This document shows, one piece after another, positions 10,498 to 20,435 of a stretch of DNA of 64,000 nucleotides (position 1 is its first letter; every line of letters starts with the position of its first letter). The stretch is from Arion vulgaris (taxonomy: Eukaryota > Mollusca > Gastropoda > Stylommatophora > Arionidae), in the NCBI GenBank assembly GCA_020796225.1, contig CM036775.1, positions 13,298,671-13,362,670 of the forward strand, read 5' to 3'. The position numbers and the translations under genes were made by a program. The notes under the pieces are model-generated. The model saw nothing but the letters and a program-made list of their open reading frames with translations, ran no database searches and was not told the origin of the DNA.

Positions 10498-10904
10498 CAA
10501 ACATGTTAAATAAGTAGACATTAGATAATATTCACGTTCTAAAAAAAATAAATTGTTAAACATTGACATACTTTAGTGTGTCACATTTTTTTAGTAAAAT
10601 GTCTTCTCTGTTGACCTCGAATAGTTGAGGACGGAGAACAATGGCAGGTTTTGGTGCTGGTGTTTTCACTGTGATATCTCTACACATTAACGGTTAAAAA
10701 GTATTATAATATTATTATTATTATTATTAACAACTACTTGGATTTTTTTAAATGAGTTAATTCTTATCATTCATGTTTGTTGACCTGCACGTTCTGATAT
10801 AACCAATAAAAGGCTCGTAATTAGACCAAGAAGGCGCATAACTTCTTAAAAGGATTTAATCCTATAAAATAAACAAACAATTTTACAACAAAAAAACAAA
10901 CAGT

Positions 10905-11165
10905 AAAGGATCTCTTTTCAACCTCGAGGAATACTGAGCAGTACGATGTTAGCCCCGTATTTTTTATAGACAGTCTGCACGATGGTGATGTGATCCATAT
11001 CACCCGGTTGCCTTTACTTTCAGTGTTTTTCTGGTACCCAAATGAGGCGGGGTCGACTAGGAACGGTTACGTCGGTAACATATTCCACGACCACTGTGGA
11101 TTTGAACCCGGACCACTAGCCTCAGTAGATAGTTTTCTAACAACTACGCTACTGCAACTCTCAAT
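10905..11165 (-). mobile_element. SINE family A, reverse, orthologous to 43915-44262
   Basis: On the minus strand, GTAGCGTAGTTGTTAG (A-box region, near 11140-11156) and a GGGTTCAAATCC-like B box (near 11102-11113) mark the tRNA head. The other end has the CTGGTACC and GTAAAGG landmarks of family A. The same SINE is at the same place in the paralogous block at 43915, so it predates that duplication. It lacks the 77-bp insertion found in the other copy. Confidence 0.75.
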
Positions 11166-11169
11166 ATTT

Positions 11170-11700
11170 ATTATCTTATCTTATCTTTACCACATTTGTT
11201 GTGAAGCCACGGGGAGATTTAGTTTTATCTTGTGCCAGGTGTTGCGCTTGAGTTGCCAGTCCATGCTTCCGGATTCTGAGATGTTCCTTGACCTGCCTCG
11301 TGCTCTGCATCCTGAGTGTTGATTTTTTAGGAACGTATGGTAGTAAATGTGGTTTTATTCTCTTAGATGGCAACCACTGATTATTACTGTTTGCATGGTA
11401 TAGTACCAACGACGCTTCTGATATTCTCGTTTATCCTCTATCTCTCCTGGAAAAAGTTGGCAGCTTTTTCGTGAGACATCTCATTTCATATATGAATCTG
11501 TCTTTCATGTTTATAGGGGCCATGTTGTTGTGCAAAGAGTTGAATAATATGCAGTTTATATGTTGTCGTTTGACTGCCATGTTAATAATACTTGGATGTC
11601 TTAATAGTGGTAACAGTTGGTACGTCATTTCGTTTGCCTTCTGGCATCTAGTCTAGATTTATCTGTCCACCTTTCCATCTGCTGTGAATATGCTCCGAGA
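11170..11700 (-). pseudogene. LINE reverse transcriptase C-terminal fragment
   Basis: On the minus strand, pieces such as MTYQLLPLLRHPSIINMAVK and MRCLTKKLPTF match the better preserved paralogue at 44270-44760, which reads through EMRCLTKSYQR and VGTIPCIQYIEKQRIKWFGH. This is the thumb and C-terminal region of a LINE reverse transcriptase. Several frameshifts are present. Confidence 0.65.
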
Positions 11701-12770
11701 TATTTGAATTTGGTCTTATTTTTACTTTTATTCACATGTATGTTTAGTTGACTGTTCACCTACTATTGTCATGTCTTCTGTTATAATAATAACAATATTA
11801 TTATATACGTAATATTGGGGATGATAAAACGCAACATTATGAATACAACATACATCCTGCATAAATTCGTGCTCCCGGTTCGTTACAACCTCAAACCGGA
11901 TTTAAAAACTTTGTGTCCTCATTCTTGACAAAATCAACAAGCACATTTTTGTGTAACATCCTGTAACAGTGAGATACAGAAGGAGAGAACTAATATGTGT
12001 ACTTGACAAATTATCATTGTTGGCGTAAGTGGTGAAGGGATGGAGGATAGGAGGGGAAAGATGGATGCACTTTTTCTTGCTTGGAAAGGCTTTGTAGTCA
12101 AAAGTCGCTGTATATTTTTTTGTACTTTGTAAATTTTATCCCTTTGTTTCCCTTTTTTCGCAAGATATTCCCCAATTTTAAAAAAAAACATAGGCCCACA
12201 CAATTCTTTAAAATGTCGGAACCAGAACTGCCAAATAATTTAGGTTGAAGCATGAACATGGGTCAACATACTTTTTTCTAGAGAAGGTCAAAATGAAAGA
12301 AATATTTTTAAGTGATATCTCATTGGGGAAATGGAGACCAGATTTTCAAAGACTTTTTTTTTCAAAATGTCATTTCAGAGAGTTTAGGGGCGAGCACTCC
12401 ACCTCCCTCCTAATTTGCCTTAACGTATGTTCGCCCATGAGTGTGAACCAGCACTATTTGATGTCAACAATCAAACCCATCTTGTACTTAATAATCAAAA
12501 GTCTTTGACTGAAAAAGTTTGTATAAATGTCTAACAGACGTCAAATCAATTAAATTAATTTTAATGTGAATAATTGATAAATTTTTAAAAAATGTGATAT
12601 TTTGACATCTCGTCAAACTTTTCGGAACACTGGACAAATTATTCAAAATAGTAATGACCATATAAATCTAAGATTTCTGGTCAGATTAATGTATGTCATG
12701 TACCTGATAAAGTAAGTTTTTGAAATATATTATATGGTTGTCTGTTTTATATGAGACGGTTTTATGGTTT
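11700..12770. other. Non-coding flank shared with 44760-45180 and 53030-54400
   Basis: It contains the string ACAAAATC..AACAAGCACATTTTTG and AT-rich sequence repeated in both other mosaics. In copy II a LINE C-terminal piece (53440-53700) intervenes. No ORF is conserved between copies. Confidence 0.6.
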
Positions 12771-13020
12771 TCTGGAGAAGAGACCACATTGTGGGCGGTG
12801 CAGGGGAAACACTGTTTTTTTCTGTCGTATGCAGAGATGTTAGCAGGACATCAGCAAGTTTGAACATGTCGCTGGAAGACTAGGGAAACTTGCTAGAGGC
12901 AGAGAGTTTTCAGGCTTTCTGTGATGAAAGGACGTTCTGCAAGGACATGTTACTTCTGACACAGGATGAGGGATTTTTCTTGGGAGAAGAGACATCTCTG
13001 TGGCTTTTCCCTATGGTACA
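12770..13020 (+). repeat. Degenerate repeat with GAGAAGAGAC and TGTGG...TTTTTCTG motifs
   Basis: Three to four imperfect units of GGAGAAGAGAC..CTGTGG occur, matching the longer series at 54430-54760. Frames across it (for example 12890-13162) are open but not conserved between copies. I do not assign a protein. Confidence 0.5.
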
Positions 13021-13070
13021 CAGAGATGATTGGTTTACTGCTAGCAGAGGGCTCGGCATCTCAAAAGTAG

Positions 13071-13315
13071 ATAGAACTAGTAATAATACTGATCAAAACA
13101 ATGCTTTACTTTCTTGTATTTCGTTTTCTAGATATAAATTTATCTTGCTAACCAAGAACTAGTAATAATACTGAACAAAACAATGCTTCACTTTCTTGAT
13201 TTCCTTCTAGATATAAATTTATCTTGCTAACCAAGAACTAGTAATAATACTGAACAAAACAATGTTCACTTTCTTGTAGTTCCGCTAGATATAAATTTAT
13301 CTTGCAAACCCAAGC
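13071..13315 (+). repeat. Three tandem ~80-bp units
   Basis: ACTAGTAATAATACTGA starts units near 13076, 13157 and 13236, each ending in TATAAATTTATCTTGC. This array is absent from the corresponding part of copy II. Confidence 0.85.
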
Positions 13316-13499
13316 AATCTTCTTATTCACTCTTTCCCCCTAGGGAAGCATAAGCTCTCTCCTCATTTTCTTGCATTAAGTCCCCAACTCCGTCTCCAGG
13401 TGTTTCGGTCTTCCCTCCTCTATTGCCCTGGGGTTCCATCGGAGACCCTGGTCTCGTGATGATGCTGTTAGGGGGTTAACAAAGCAATGCTCGACACAA

Positions 13500-13995
13500 T
13501 CTTAGATGAGATGTAGATGGTTGGAGATCTAAAAAAATATCTACTAAAAGGTCAACATTTTCATCTTCGGTACGTCACAGATTTAGATGTGAAGAAATAT
13601 CTACTAGAATGTCAAATTTTTATCTTGGGTACTCACAGATTTAAGATCTGAAGAAATATTTACTAGAAAATCAACTTTTTTATCTTCGTACGTCACGAGA
13701 TTTAAGATCTGAAGAAATATCTACTAGAAGATCAACATTTATCTTCGTACATCACGAGATTTAAGATCTAAGAAATATCTACTAGAATGTCAACATTTTT
13801 ATCTTCTTCATCAGAGATTTAAGATCTGAAGAAATATTCTAGAATGTCAACATTTTATCTTCGGTACGTCAGAGATTTAGATCTGAAGAAATATCTACTA
13901 GAATGTCAACATTTTTATCTTCGGTACATCACGAGATTTAAGATCTGAAGAAATATCTACGAAGGTAAACATTTTATCTTCGTAGATCACGGAAT
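13500..13995 (+). repeat. Minisatellite, ~61-bp unit, about 8 copies (copy I only)
   Basis: Units contain GAAGAAATATCTACTAGAAT, GTCAACATTTTTATCTTCGG and CACGAGATTTAAGATCT. Copy II has a single ancestral unit at about 54790-54850. The array therefore expanded in copy I after duplication, or collapsed in copy II. Confidence 0.85.
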
Positions 13996-14009
13996 TTAAA
14001 AAGACGAAA

Positions 14010-14165
14010 CGGGTGAAGGATTGACTTCATTGCTCCAATTTTCCCCATGTGGTTCATTGCATATCAGCAGAAATGAGCCATCTACCAGAGTGTTGCACCA
14101 AGCAGAACTCCGTATTTCCCAGCAATAATCGAAATGATCTCATGACAAAATTGTCTATGTAACTA
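14010..14165 (-). mobile_element. SINE family B body, partial
   Basis: CAGAAATGAGCCATCTACCAGAGTGTTGCAC matches the fuller copies at 51575-51800 and 54860-55080 (CAGAAATGACACGCC, TGTTGCACAAAGCACGA). The tRNA-like head, on the minus strand at the right end in the other copies, is missing here. Confidence 0.5.
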
Positions 14166-15040
14166 TGTCCTTCTGTGGTTGGTGACTAGCTCCAGCTCGT
14201 AAGATTGCACAAACTATATTGAGTGAAGCAGTCCGGGAGACTTGTGGGATGGGTAAGATGCTCATCTTTTGCTCCAAATGTAATCGTTCTTTCCTTTGGG
14301 ATCGATGTATATTTACTAGAGTGCATGATCTCAATGTAGATGACATTGAGTTTCTAACCCAAGTAGACATACGATACAACGTAAGTCATGTTCGTAACAT
14401 GTAAAAGAAGTATCATGGGAAGCAGGATGGGGCGTCATAAGAAGACATCCCCAGCTATGGGACAATAATTTTTCCTCTCTCCCCCCTTGAGGGGGAAACC
14501 CCTTTTCTTGTCTTGTCTTCTACTTTTATGACACTTTCCCGAACTATATGGGATTAAACAAAGTGTCCAGGAGTCACACTGCAAAACACCGGGTTTGGGT
14601 GAGCCTAACATAAGGCTGAAGTCATCTAGAGTAGCAGACTTCAGACAAACCCGGAAGACAGATCTCGTTAGCTGGGAACTGCAACTGTCTGAGAACAACC
14701 TCAAAAACAGATGTCCTCAAAACGGAATGTGTCAGCCATTATTGGCGGGATGAATTCACACATGAAAAACTCAATGGCCACGGCCATGGGGTGAACAAAG
14801 AAATAACTATTTGTCAGAAGTTTTCACATAAATAAGTTATCCTAACGACATACATAAGTAAGTTCATCCCGACGCACACATAAGTCTGATGTTTTTGTTA
14901 GATCACAGTCCCATGTAACAGAAGGACACAGCCATGTAAGCAGAAAGGTCACAGTCAGGTAAACAGACAGAAACAACAATTTGAAGGGGATATCCGTGAT
15001 GAAATAAACAAGATACAAAACTAAACATAAGATTGGTCAA
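14166..15040. other. 5' flank of fibrinogen-related gene copy I
   Basis: Colinear with 55330-56160 of copy II. It includes two or three ACATAAGTAAGTTCATCC units (14825-14885) that number about a dozen in copy II. The segment 14405-14745 is not clearly present in copy II. No ORF is conserved. Confidence 0.55.
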
Positions 15041-15122
15041 GTGTTGTGAAGACGTGTTTGGGTTACATATATTTTAATGTAGAACAGGATTTTTTACAGA
15101 TAATGACCTTCATTTCGAGATC

Positions 15123-15130
15123 TATAAATA
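15123..15130 (+). promoter_or_regulatory. TATA box of FREP-like copy I
   Basis: TATAAATA lies 71 bp upstream of the start codon at 15194. The whole region (15020-15190) is colinear with copy II, including TTACATATATTTTAATGTAG upstream and CAGTTATCACTTTGAGACAA downstream. Transcription would start near 15150-15160. This is inferred from conservation and spacing. Confidence 0.6.
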
Positions 15131-15193
15131 CTAAAACAGTTATCACTTTGAGACAAACCCAGTTTCTTGTTGTGAGACAACGTTGTTTGAAGA

Positions 15194-15279
15194 ATGTCAT
15201 TTTCAAATTTTTCCCGGATGTCTACTACTTGGGATAACCCCTATAAGTGCGTTTTTATCCTACGCTTCAGCATCAGCAG
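15194..15279 (+). pseudogene. FREP-like first coding exon, copy I, frameshifted
   Basis: Starts ATGTCATTTTCAAATTTTTC and ends in TCAGCAG before a GTAAGT splice donor at 15280, exactly like the intact exon at 56320-56407. It is 86 bp, against 88 bp in copy II. A C insertion near TTCCCGG and further small losses shift the frame, so the hydrophobic signal peptide is not read and the frame stops just past the donor. Either this copy is dead or the differences are consensus errors. The next identifiable exon of this copy is 19421-20158. Confidence 0.65.
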
Positions 15280-15389
15280 GTAAGTTCTACCTTAGTATTC
15301 TGTTGTCAGGATGCTATTTTACTGAAATAAAAACATTTCCCCATCCTTTCACTGCTTGAAATATTCTTTTATATTAAATGCAGCCTGTT

Positions 15390-15510
15390 GTAAAAAATGT
15401 AATTGTCTTCTATAAGCTATACAGAGATCCATGTAGTTTCCCTTTTCTAGTGTTGTTTCACTAAGACAGTGATTTTGGGACAGTGGCGTATGCTCCATCA
15501 ATGCAGAGCA
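15390..15510 (+). repeat. ~120-bp segment repeated at 16345-16460
   Basis: AATTGTCTTCTATAAGC..ATACAGAGATCCATG through GCGTATGCTCCATCAATGCAG recurs on the other side of the inserted element, at 16345-16460. In copy II the segment occurs once only (57155-57262), so copy I gained a direct duplication around the element. Confidence 0.65.
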
Positions 15511-16333
15511 TGCATTTTTCATGCTAGATTTAACTTTTGTTTTCGCGATTTAGCATTAAAGATTTGAATCTAGCATTTAGCAGAAAAATAAGAAAATTAG
15601 CATCAAAACCAAATTAGTTATCATTTTTATATATTTATTTTAGTTTGGTATTCAGTAGCATGAATATCGTGAAAAATAAAGTGAGATATAAATGGCAGCT
15701 TCCCATGCTTTCAGCAAATGCTTTAGTAAAATATGACTTAACGGGGCATTACAAATGCTGCAAAAACGTTGAATTATCAAAAGTTGTCACGAAAATTGAA
15801 AAATGGACGCATATGACCACCACAAAAAACCCTTCTGTAGAGTCAGTCTAATTGCTCAAAGCCCCAAAGAAGATGTACAGTCTGATTGTCAAAGGCCCTT
15901 TAGAAGATGTGCATCTGATTGCTCAAAGGCCGAGAAGATGGCAGTCTGATTGCTCAAATGCCCGAGAAGATGTGCAATCGATTGCTAAAAAGGCCTAGAA
16001 TATGTGCAGTCTGATTGCTCAAAGACCCTAGAGATGCCAGTCTGATTGCTCAAAGGTCCTAGAATATGTGCAGTCTGATTGCTCAAAGACTATGAGATGC
16101 GCAATCTGATTGCTCAAGGTCCTGAAGATGTGCAATCTGATTGCTCAAAGCCTCTATAAGATGAGCAGTCTGACTTCTCAAATTATGATGAAATACTATT
16201 TGAGCTGCAATTAATTTTCACAATTGATAAGTAAATTACGTTTTGATATTAATTTATCATATACAAAATATTTTCTAGCATTTTTTCTTCTAAAGTCTAG
16301 CATCTAAAGCAGATTTACATTTGGCAACCCTAG
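15511..16333 (+). mobile_element. hAT-like non-autonomous element with internal minisatellite, copy I
   Basis: Colinear with the cleaner copy at 56521-57139. The right end GGCAACCCTA is preserved here and followed by GCTGCTTC. The left end is rearranged, abutting the 120-bp duplication. The interior (15840-16180) holds about nine imperfect units of GATTGCTCAAAGGCC..AGAAGATG, against three in copy II. Confidence 0.5.
15840..16180 (+). repeat. Minisatellite ~33-bp unit, about 9 copies
   Basis: Units of GTGCAGTCTGATTGCTCAAA plus a variable CCTAGAAGAT spacer, with many one-base length changes. Homologous to three units at 56875-56980. Confidence 0.8.
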
Positions 16334-16459
16334 CTGCTTCTTGTATAAACTTAATTGTCTTCTATAGCCATACAGAATCCATGTGTTTAGCTTCCAGTGT
16401 TGTTTCATAAGACATGGTTTAACAGTCCCGTATGCTCCATGAATGCAGCGTCTGTCTTG

Positions 16460-16855
16460 CATAACCTAAAGTTTTAAAATGTAAATAAATAATTAATGAT
16501 ATTAAATAGTTACAATAAATAATTCAATATTTCTTTAAAACAGAAGAGATGAGAATCCATAGACGCTTCTTCTTCTTCTTTTGTCCTCACACTGCTACGG
16601 GTTGTTGCCCAGTGTCGTGGTTTTCTGTTTTTGTCTTGCGCTGTTCTGTGCATTGTTTATTTTATCTTTTCTACAGTTTTGTTACGCCATCTAAAACTAA
16701 TCATGGACTGCTAAAATCAGTAATGTGTTGTTTTAAATGAGTCAAGACACAAAAGTTTTATCAATATAAGAAAAGGCAGTCATCTTTCTCAAAATGTGAT
16801 GAGAAGGGGGGTTTGGAATTTGACACGGGTTCTTTTCTTTTCTTTCTTTCGTCCG
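16460..16855. other. Intron 1 sequence of copy I, no gene
   Basis: 16465-16545 matches 59543-59625, the far side of the LINE insertion in copy II, so this is the empty-site version. The rest is AT-rich, with a TTCTTCTTC tract. Nothing else is recognised. Confidence 0.5.
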
Positions 16856-16856
16856 C

Positions 16857-16925
16857 TTAGGTTCGAACCCGAGCTATGAGGGGTCTCACAGCGCAGGCCG
16901 AGCTACTATCAACTACTCTAGGCAG
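16857..16925 (-). mobile_element. tRNA-derived SINE head, minus strand
   Basis: On the minus strand GAGTAGTTGATAGTAGCTC resembles a D arm with A box, and GGGTTCGAACC is a B box about 45 bases on, the usual tRNA spacing. There is no acceptor stem closing the ends, so it is not a tRNA gene. SINE limits are unclear. Confidence 0.4.
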
Positions 16926-17099
16926 TCCCCCGTGACAACCGGTAAAATCGAGGGTAGACGAGACAGTGGAAAAAAGAAGAGAAGATTTGGATAACTTGAC
17001 TTCATGGCACGAAATAGCGTCAACATATGAGATTATAGCAAACACCAACGACATAAATTGATGGAGATCCATGATCGCCTACGCCAGCCGACACAGGGA

Positions 17100-17340
17100 C
17101 CTGATGATGATGGTGATAGTGCTCTTGTCTAGCTACACCACTTTGACTTGGAATTCTTGTAGTCTGGGTTTGGTTTGTAGATTCATCACTATTTCTTGAA
17201 TCATTAATTATTTTAATATAATATTAATATTAAATATTAATGGAAGCATAGTGAATTGAGAATATCAGCTCTGGTCCCTTGCTCGCCTTTTTGCAGCTGA
17301 CATACCTGCAAGCATTTCGACGCGTGTCTTGGAAGATAAA
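17100..17340 (-). pseudogene. Second fragment of the I-like LINE 3' region
   Basis: It parallels 17800-17990: TTGTCTAGCTACACC against TTGTCGAGCACACC, ATTCTTGTAGTCTGG against AGTTCTTGCAGTCTGG, and GACATACCTGCAAGC against AGCCATACCTGCAAGC. Two copies of the same LINE C-terminal/3' region therefore lie about 650 bp apart. Confidence 0.5.
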
Positions 17341-17540
17341 TAATGTATAGAAGTGACAAAGGTACAATTCAAAAAAGGGAGATCCTGGAAGACAGAGGGA
17401 GAAGATGTTGAATGGTTTGATATCGGGGTTTGACAAAACATCGACGTCAGAACTGATAACATGCACCAAGCAAAAGAGTTGTGGAGAGACGGGTCGCCTG
17501 ACGACACAAGGCATGACACTTGATTGATTGATATGAATAA
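17341..17540 (+). pseudogene. LINE C-terminal tail fragment, plus strand
   Basis: ACAAAACATCGACGTCAGAAC and ACATGCACCAAGCAAA followed by GTTGTGGAGAGAC, ending in TTGATTGATTGAT, match the LINE 3' ends at 20436-20540 and 41355-41490, both minus strand. The TTGA tail is the 3' microsatellite end of that LINE family. Confidence 0.6.
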
Positions 17541-17640
17541 ACAATAAAAATTACAATTATAAATATATATTTTTAATCTCCTAGCCTCTTCAGATTTTAG
17601 GAACGAAGTTTCACTTCATTTCTAAGCCTAGAGTGGAGGA

Positions 17641-18765
17641 GGTTTAGTTTAGTTTAGTTTGTCGTCGGATCACCATCACTGCACGTCGAACAAATTAGTC
17701 CATAAGTGCTCCGATCTCTCCTCAGTATGTCCATCAGCGTGTGGCGACTAACGACACCCGGTTCCTTTGTTGGTTTACAATTCTTCTTTGTCTGCCAGAT
17801 AGGTTCTTGTCGAGCACACCACACTTAACTTTGAGTTCTTGCAGTCTGGTTAGTGTTGTGGATTCACCGCTATTCGTGAATCATGTACACGACCTCTCTC
17901 CCCTTTAAAGGGAAATTTTTAATATCAGCCTGGTCCATTGCTCGTCCATTTTGGACAGCAGCCATACCTGCAAGCCTATCCCACGTTCATTCCCCTTACA
18001 CCTGCATGCCTGGACAAAAATAAAACTGATCTTTGTCAGCTTAGACCTCCCCAGCGATTCTATCTAGCCCATCAATGTCTCCTAGCCCATCCTGTTTCAA
18101 TCTTCCTGAGCATACTCATTGAGTCACTGAGAAAACATGCATGGATAAAAGTCTGATTCTAGCCAAATCATCGCTTTTAACCGCCATGATTTCCATAGTG
18201 AGACTGCTTGTGTACGGGAAACCACCACTGTCTTCCCTTTACAACATCACCTCGACCTGAGCAGTGAAAGCCCACGAGCTCCGCACATGTCGAATCACCG
18301 AACCATCCGTATAAATGATTACATCATGCTCAGATGCGTTCTCAAAAATTAATGCCTGAACCTCTGCCTCCACAACAAGTGGGTTGTGTTGCCTGCATTT
18401 TATCAAGTTCGATGCATACAGAAAAGGATTTAGCGATTGCTCTTGGCACTGGTATCCATTCTTCACCGGATCAATGTCTTCAAGTGTACACACCTGTTCA
18501 ATACAGTCCTCAGCCTGACCCATCCAAGATTTTCCTCTTTAACCTATTTTTTTGTCTCTTTATTTCCAACAGAGGAAAGTTTGTTCAACTTTACTCGAAG
18601 GTATGCTCGTGCACGGCCATCAGTATTCTATCCATGTAGGATATCGGAGATAGGCATCGCCCTGCACGACGTGTCTTTAGTGCAACCAAGTTTAAAGCGC
18701 ATCGCCTCGTTCTGTATTCTTTCCAGTCGTTCTATCTGACTATGACTGAGAGTCAGGATCTCGGG
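17641..18765 (-). pseudogene. I-clade-like LINE, 3' part with RNase H
   Basis: On the minus strand the order is ILTLSHSQIERLERIQNEAM then RFKLGCTKDTS (18740-18600), the segment after the RT palm, then at 18360-18240 VIIYTDGSV followed by SWAFTAQV, the first catalytic motif of an RNase H domain. RNase H downstream of RT is a hallmark of I-clade LINEs. A (TAAAC)n run at 17641-17660 is a plausible 3' tail. Frameshifts are common. The matching upstream RT part is present but inverted (18766-19145). Confidence 0.6.
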
Positions 18766-19145
18766 GCATATGTTGGTGTATCGTCAGGCAAGGATAGAGA
18801 ACAGCTTGTGGAGGAACTTCAGTCAGAACTCGATCGCATAGGTAGATGGTGCGTTGAAGCAGGAGCATTGGTCAACCCCACCAAAGCAGCGGTGACATGG
18901 TTCTCTTTAAACAACCCCATCGTCAACACTCCAACACCATCTGTGGTTTTGTGTTCAGAGGTGGTGGGGCGATCTCAGTCTATGAAATAACTGGGGTTGC
19001 GTTTTGATCGAGTCAGCTTTAGGAACACATAGCTCATGTGATAATGAAGGCGAGGAAGGTTTGCTGGCGATGAGGGATGGCTGCGGCGGATTTTGAACAG
19101 GCCATCTTTGTCTTTATACCAGGGTCTGGTCCTTTCTTTCTTAGG
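18766..19145 (+). pseudogene. I-clade-like LINE, RT palm/thumb part, inverted
   Basis: The plus strand reads YVGVSSGKDREQLVEELQ, IGRWCVEAGALVNPTKAAV and TWFSLNNP, the segment just after the YxDD site; it continues in shifted frames through LGLRFDR, RKVCWR-like and LYQGLVLS. This is immediately upstream in the protein of the minus-strand part at 18765-18600. The two parts meet head to head, as in 5' inversion by twin priming. Confidence 0.6.
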
Positions 19146-19410
19146 GAGGAGGTGGGGGGGTCAATTTCTTTTCTACGAGTGAAATGTTGATTGTGAAATT
19201 GAATCAACAACCCCCCTCTTTGTCCGAATAGCTAAGAGAACACTTATGCATTACGCTAATCCGTCCCACTATACAAGAATCTACGTTGCAGATATAGACA
19301 AAATAAAGGAACGAAGGGAATGAAAGGAAGGAAGATTAACCCATCATATAATTTATATATTTGTTTATTATTTTTCTTGTTCATTTATTTATTTACTTGT
19401 TGCTATTTTT
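19146..19410. other. AT-rich intron sequence before the FReD exon
   Basis: No ORF. It ends in a polypyrimidine tract, TGCTATTTTTCTGTCTGCAG, a strong splice acceptor at 19411-19420. Confidence 0.6.
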
Positions 19411-19420
19411 CTGTCTGCAG

Positions 19421-20158
19421 GTTGTGGTGACCTTAATATGACTGGAAAAAACAACAATGCATAAACCTGAAATGTCCCGATCTCCCGCCAAGTGTTTGCA
19501 ACCTGAATGTCCAGATCTCCTGCCAAGGTTGCAACCTGAAATGTCAGATCTGCTGCCGTGTTTGCAAAGATGTCAAATCTAACGGCCCGAACAGTGGGTC
19601 ACGTCAGCAGACGGTTATGAAGTCTTATGTGACACACAGACAGATGGAGGTGGTTGGATTGTCATACAAAGACGTGTGACTCAAGACGTAAATTTCTATC
19701 GTAAATGGTTGATTATAAATATGGTTGGGGACATCACGGCAATTCTGGTTGGGAAAAGAAAAGATTCATCAATTAACATCTCAACGACGATACCAGTTAA
19801 GGGTAGACTTAACTTTTAATGGTACCCAATACCACGCAACTTACTCCCGTTTCCGACTTCTCGGTGGCGTGAGAATTACCAGGGTTTCAGGTTGAAAGGT
19901 TCTCTGGGTCTGCAGGAAACAGCTTAGATTATCACAACAACGCAGTTTTTTTCTACTTTTGATAAAGACAATGACCAGGGCGGCTCTTTTAACTGTGCTG
20001 TAGATTACCATGGTGCTTGGTGGGACAAAACATGTGGCTTGAGTAACTTAAACGGTTCGGGGTTCTATTAAAAGGCAGAGGGTTTAACGTGGGCTACTAT
20101 TACTGGTTATTACATCTCTGCTACTTCTTCTGAAATGAAAATTAGACCAATAGGCTGA
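19421..20158 (+). pseudogene. Fibrinogen C-terminal domain exon (FREP-like lectin), frame-broken
   Basis: A secreted fibrinogen-related protein; mollusc FREPs bind carbohydrate and microbial or parasite surfaces. Visible landmarks, over shifting frames: CKDV..SNGPNSG, then [42 protein letters not shown] sequence, [36 protein letters not shown] and the C-terminal MKIRPIG with TGA at 20156. Total size fits a full ~220-residue FReD. The exon opens after a polypyrimidine-CAG acceptor at 19420; phase agrees with the signal exon donor (one base of a Gly codon). Breaks include an early stop after an A run at 19445-19450, shifts near 19610, 19720 and 19840-19990, and a TAA after GFY. Homopolymer errors or decay are both possible. 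Confidence 0.85.
19458..19572 (+). repeat. Coding minisatellite, ~36-bp unit x3, Cys-rich linker
   Basis: TGCAACCTGAAATGTCCAGA-type units recur near 19462, 19498 and 19531, with one-base gaps. Translated in one frame they give a 12-residue pattern CNLKCPDLxPSV with two cysteines per unit, directly before the first FReD cysteine (CKDV). I do not know this linker from described FREPs, whose N-terminal part normally carries Ig-type domains. Confidence 0.6.
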
Positions 20159-20221
20159 CAGATAGAGATATCATGTGACCATCTGTAATATAAACATTAT
20201 TTTTACTCAATATTTACATTT

Positions 20222-20427
20222 CAACTCATTACAATGATACTTTCAATACACACATAACTAAACTTACAATACACACATAATCAAACTTACAATACACACA
20301 AACTAAACTTAAATATACATAACTAAACTTCAATACACATAACTAAACTTACAATACACACTCTAAACTTACAATATACACATAACTAAACTTACAATAC
20401 ACACATAACTAAACATAACTAAACGTA
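20222..20427 (+). repeat. Minisatellite ~23-bp, ACACACATAACTAAACTTAC
   Basis: About nine units with length variation, beginning shortly after the FReD stop codon. The final units change to ACTAAACGTATAACAGAC, which starts the next array. Confidence 0.85.
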
Positions 20428-20435
20428 TAACAGAC

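Noticed and set aside
10082..10513. 143-codon plus-strand ORF, Arg/Lys/Glu-rich
   Set aside because: Most of it is the translated GA tract at 10300-10497; the N-terminal part has no recognised domain and is not conserved in the paralogous block.
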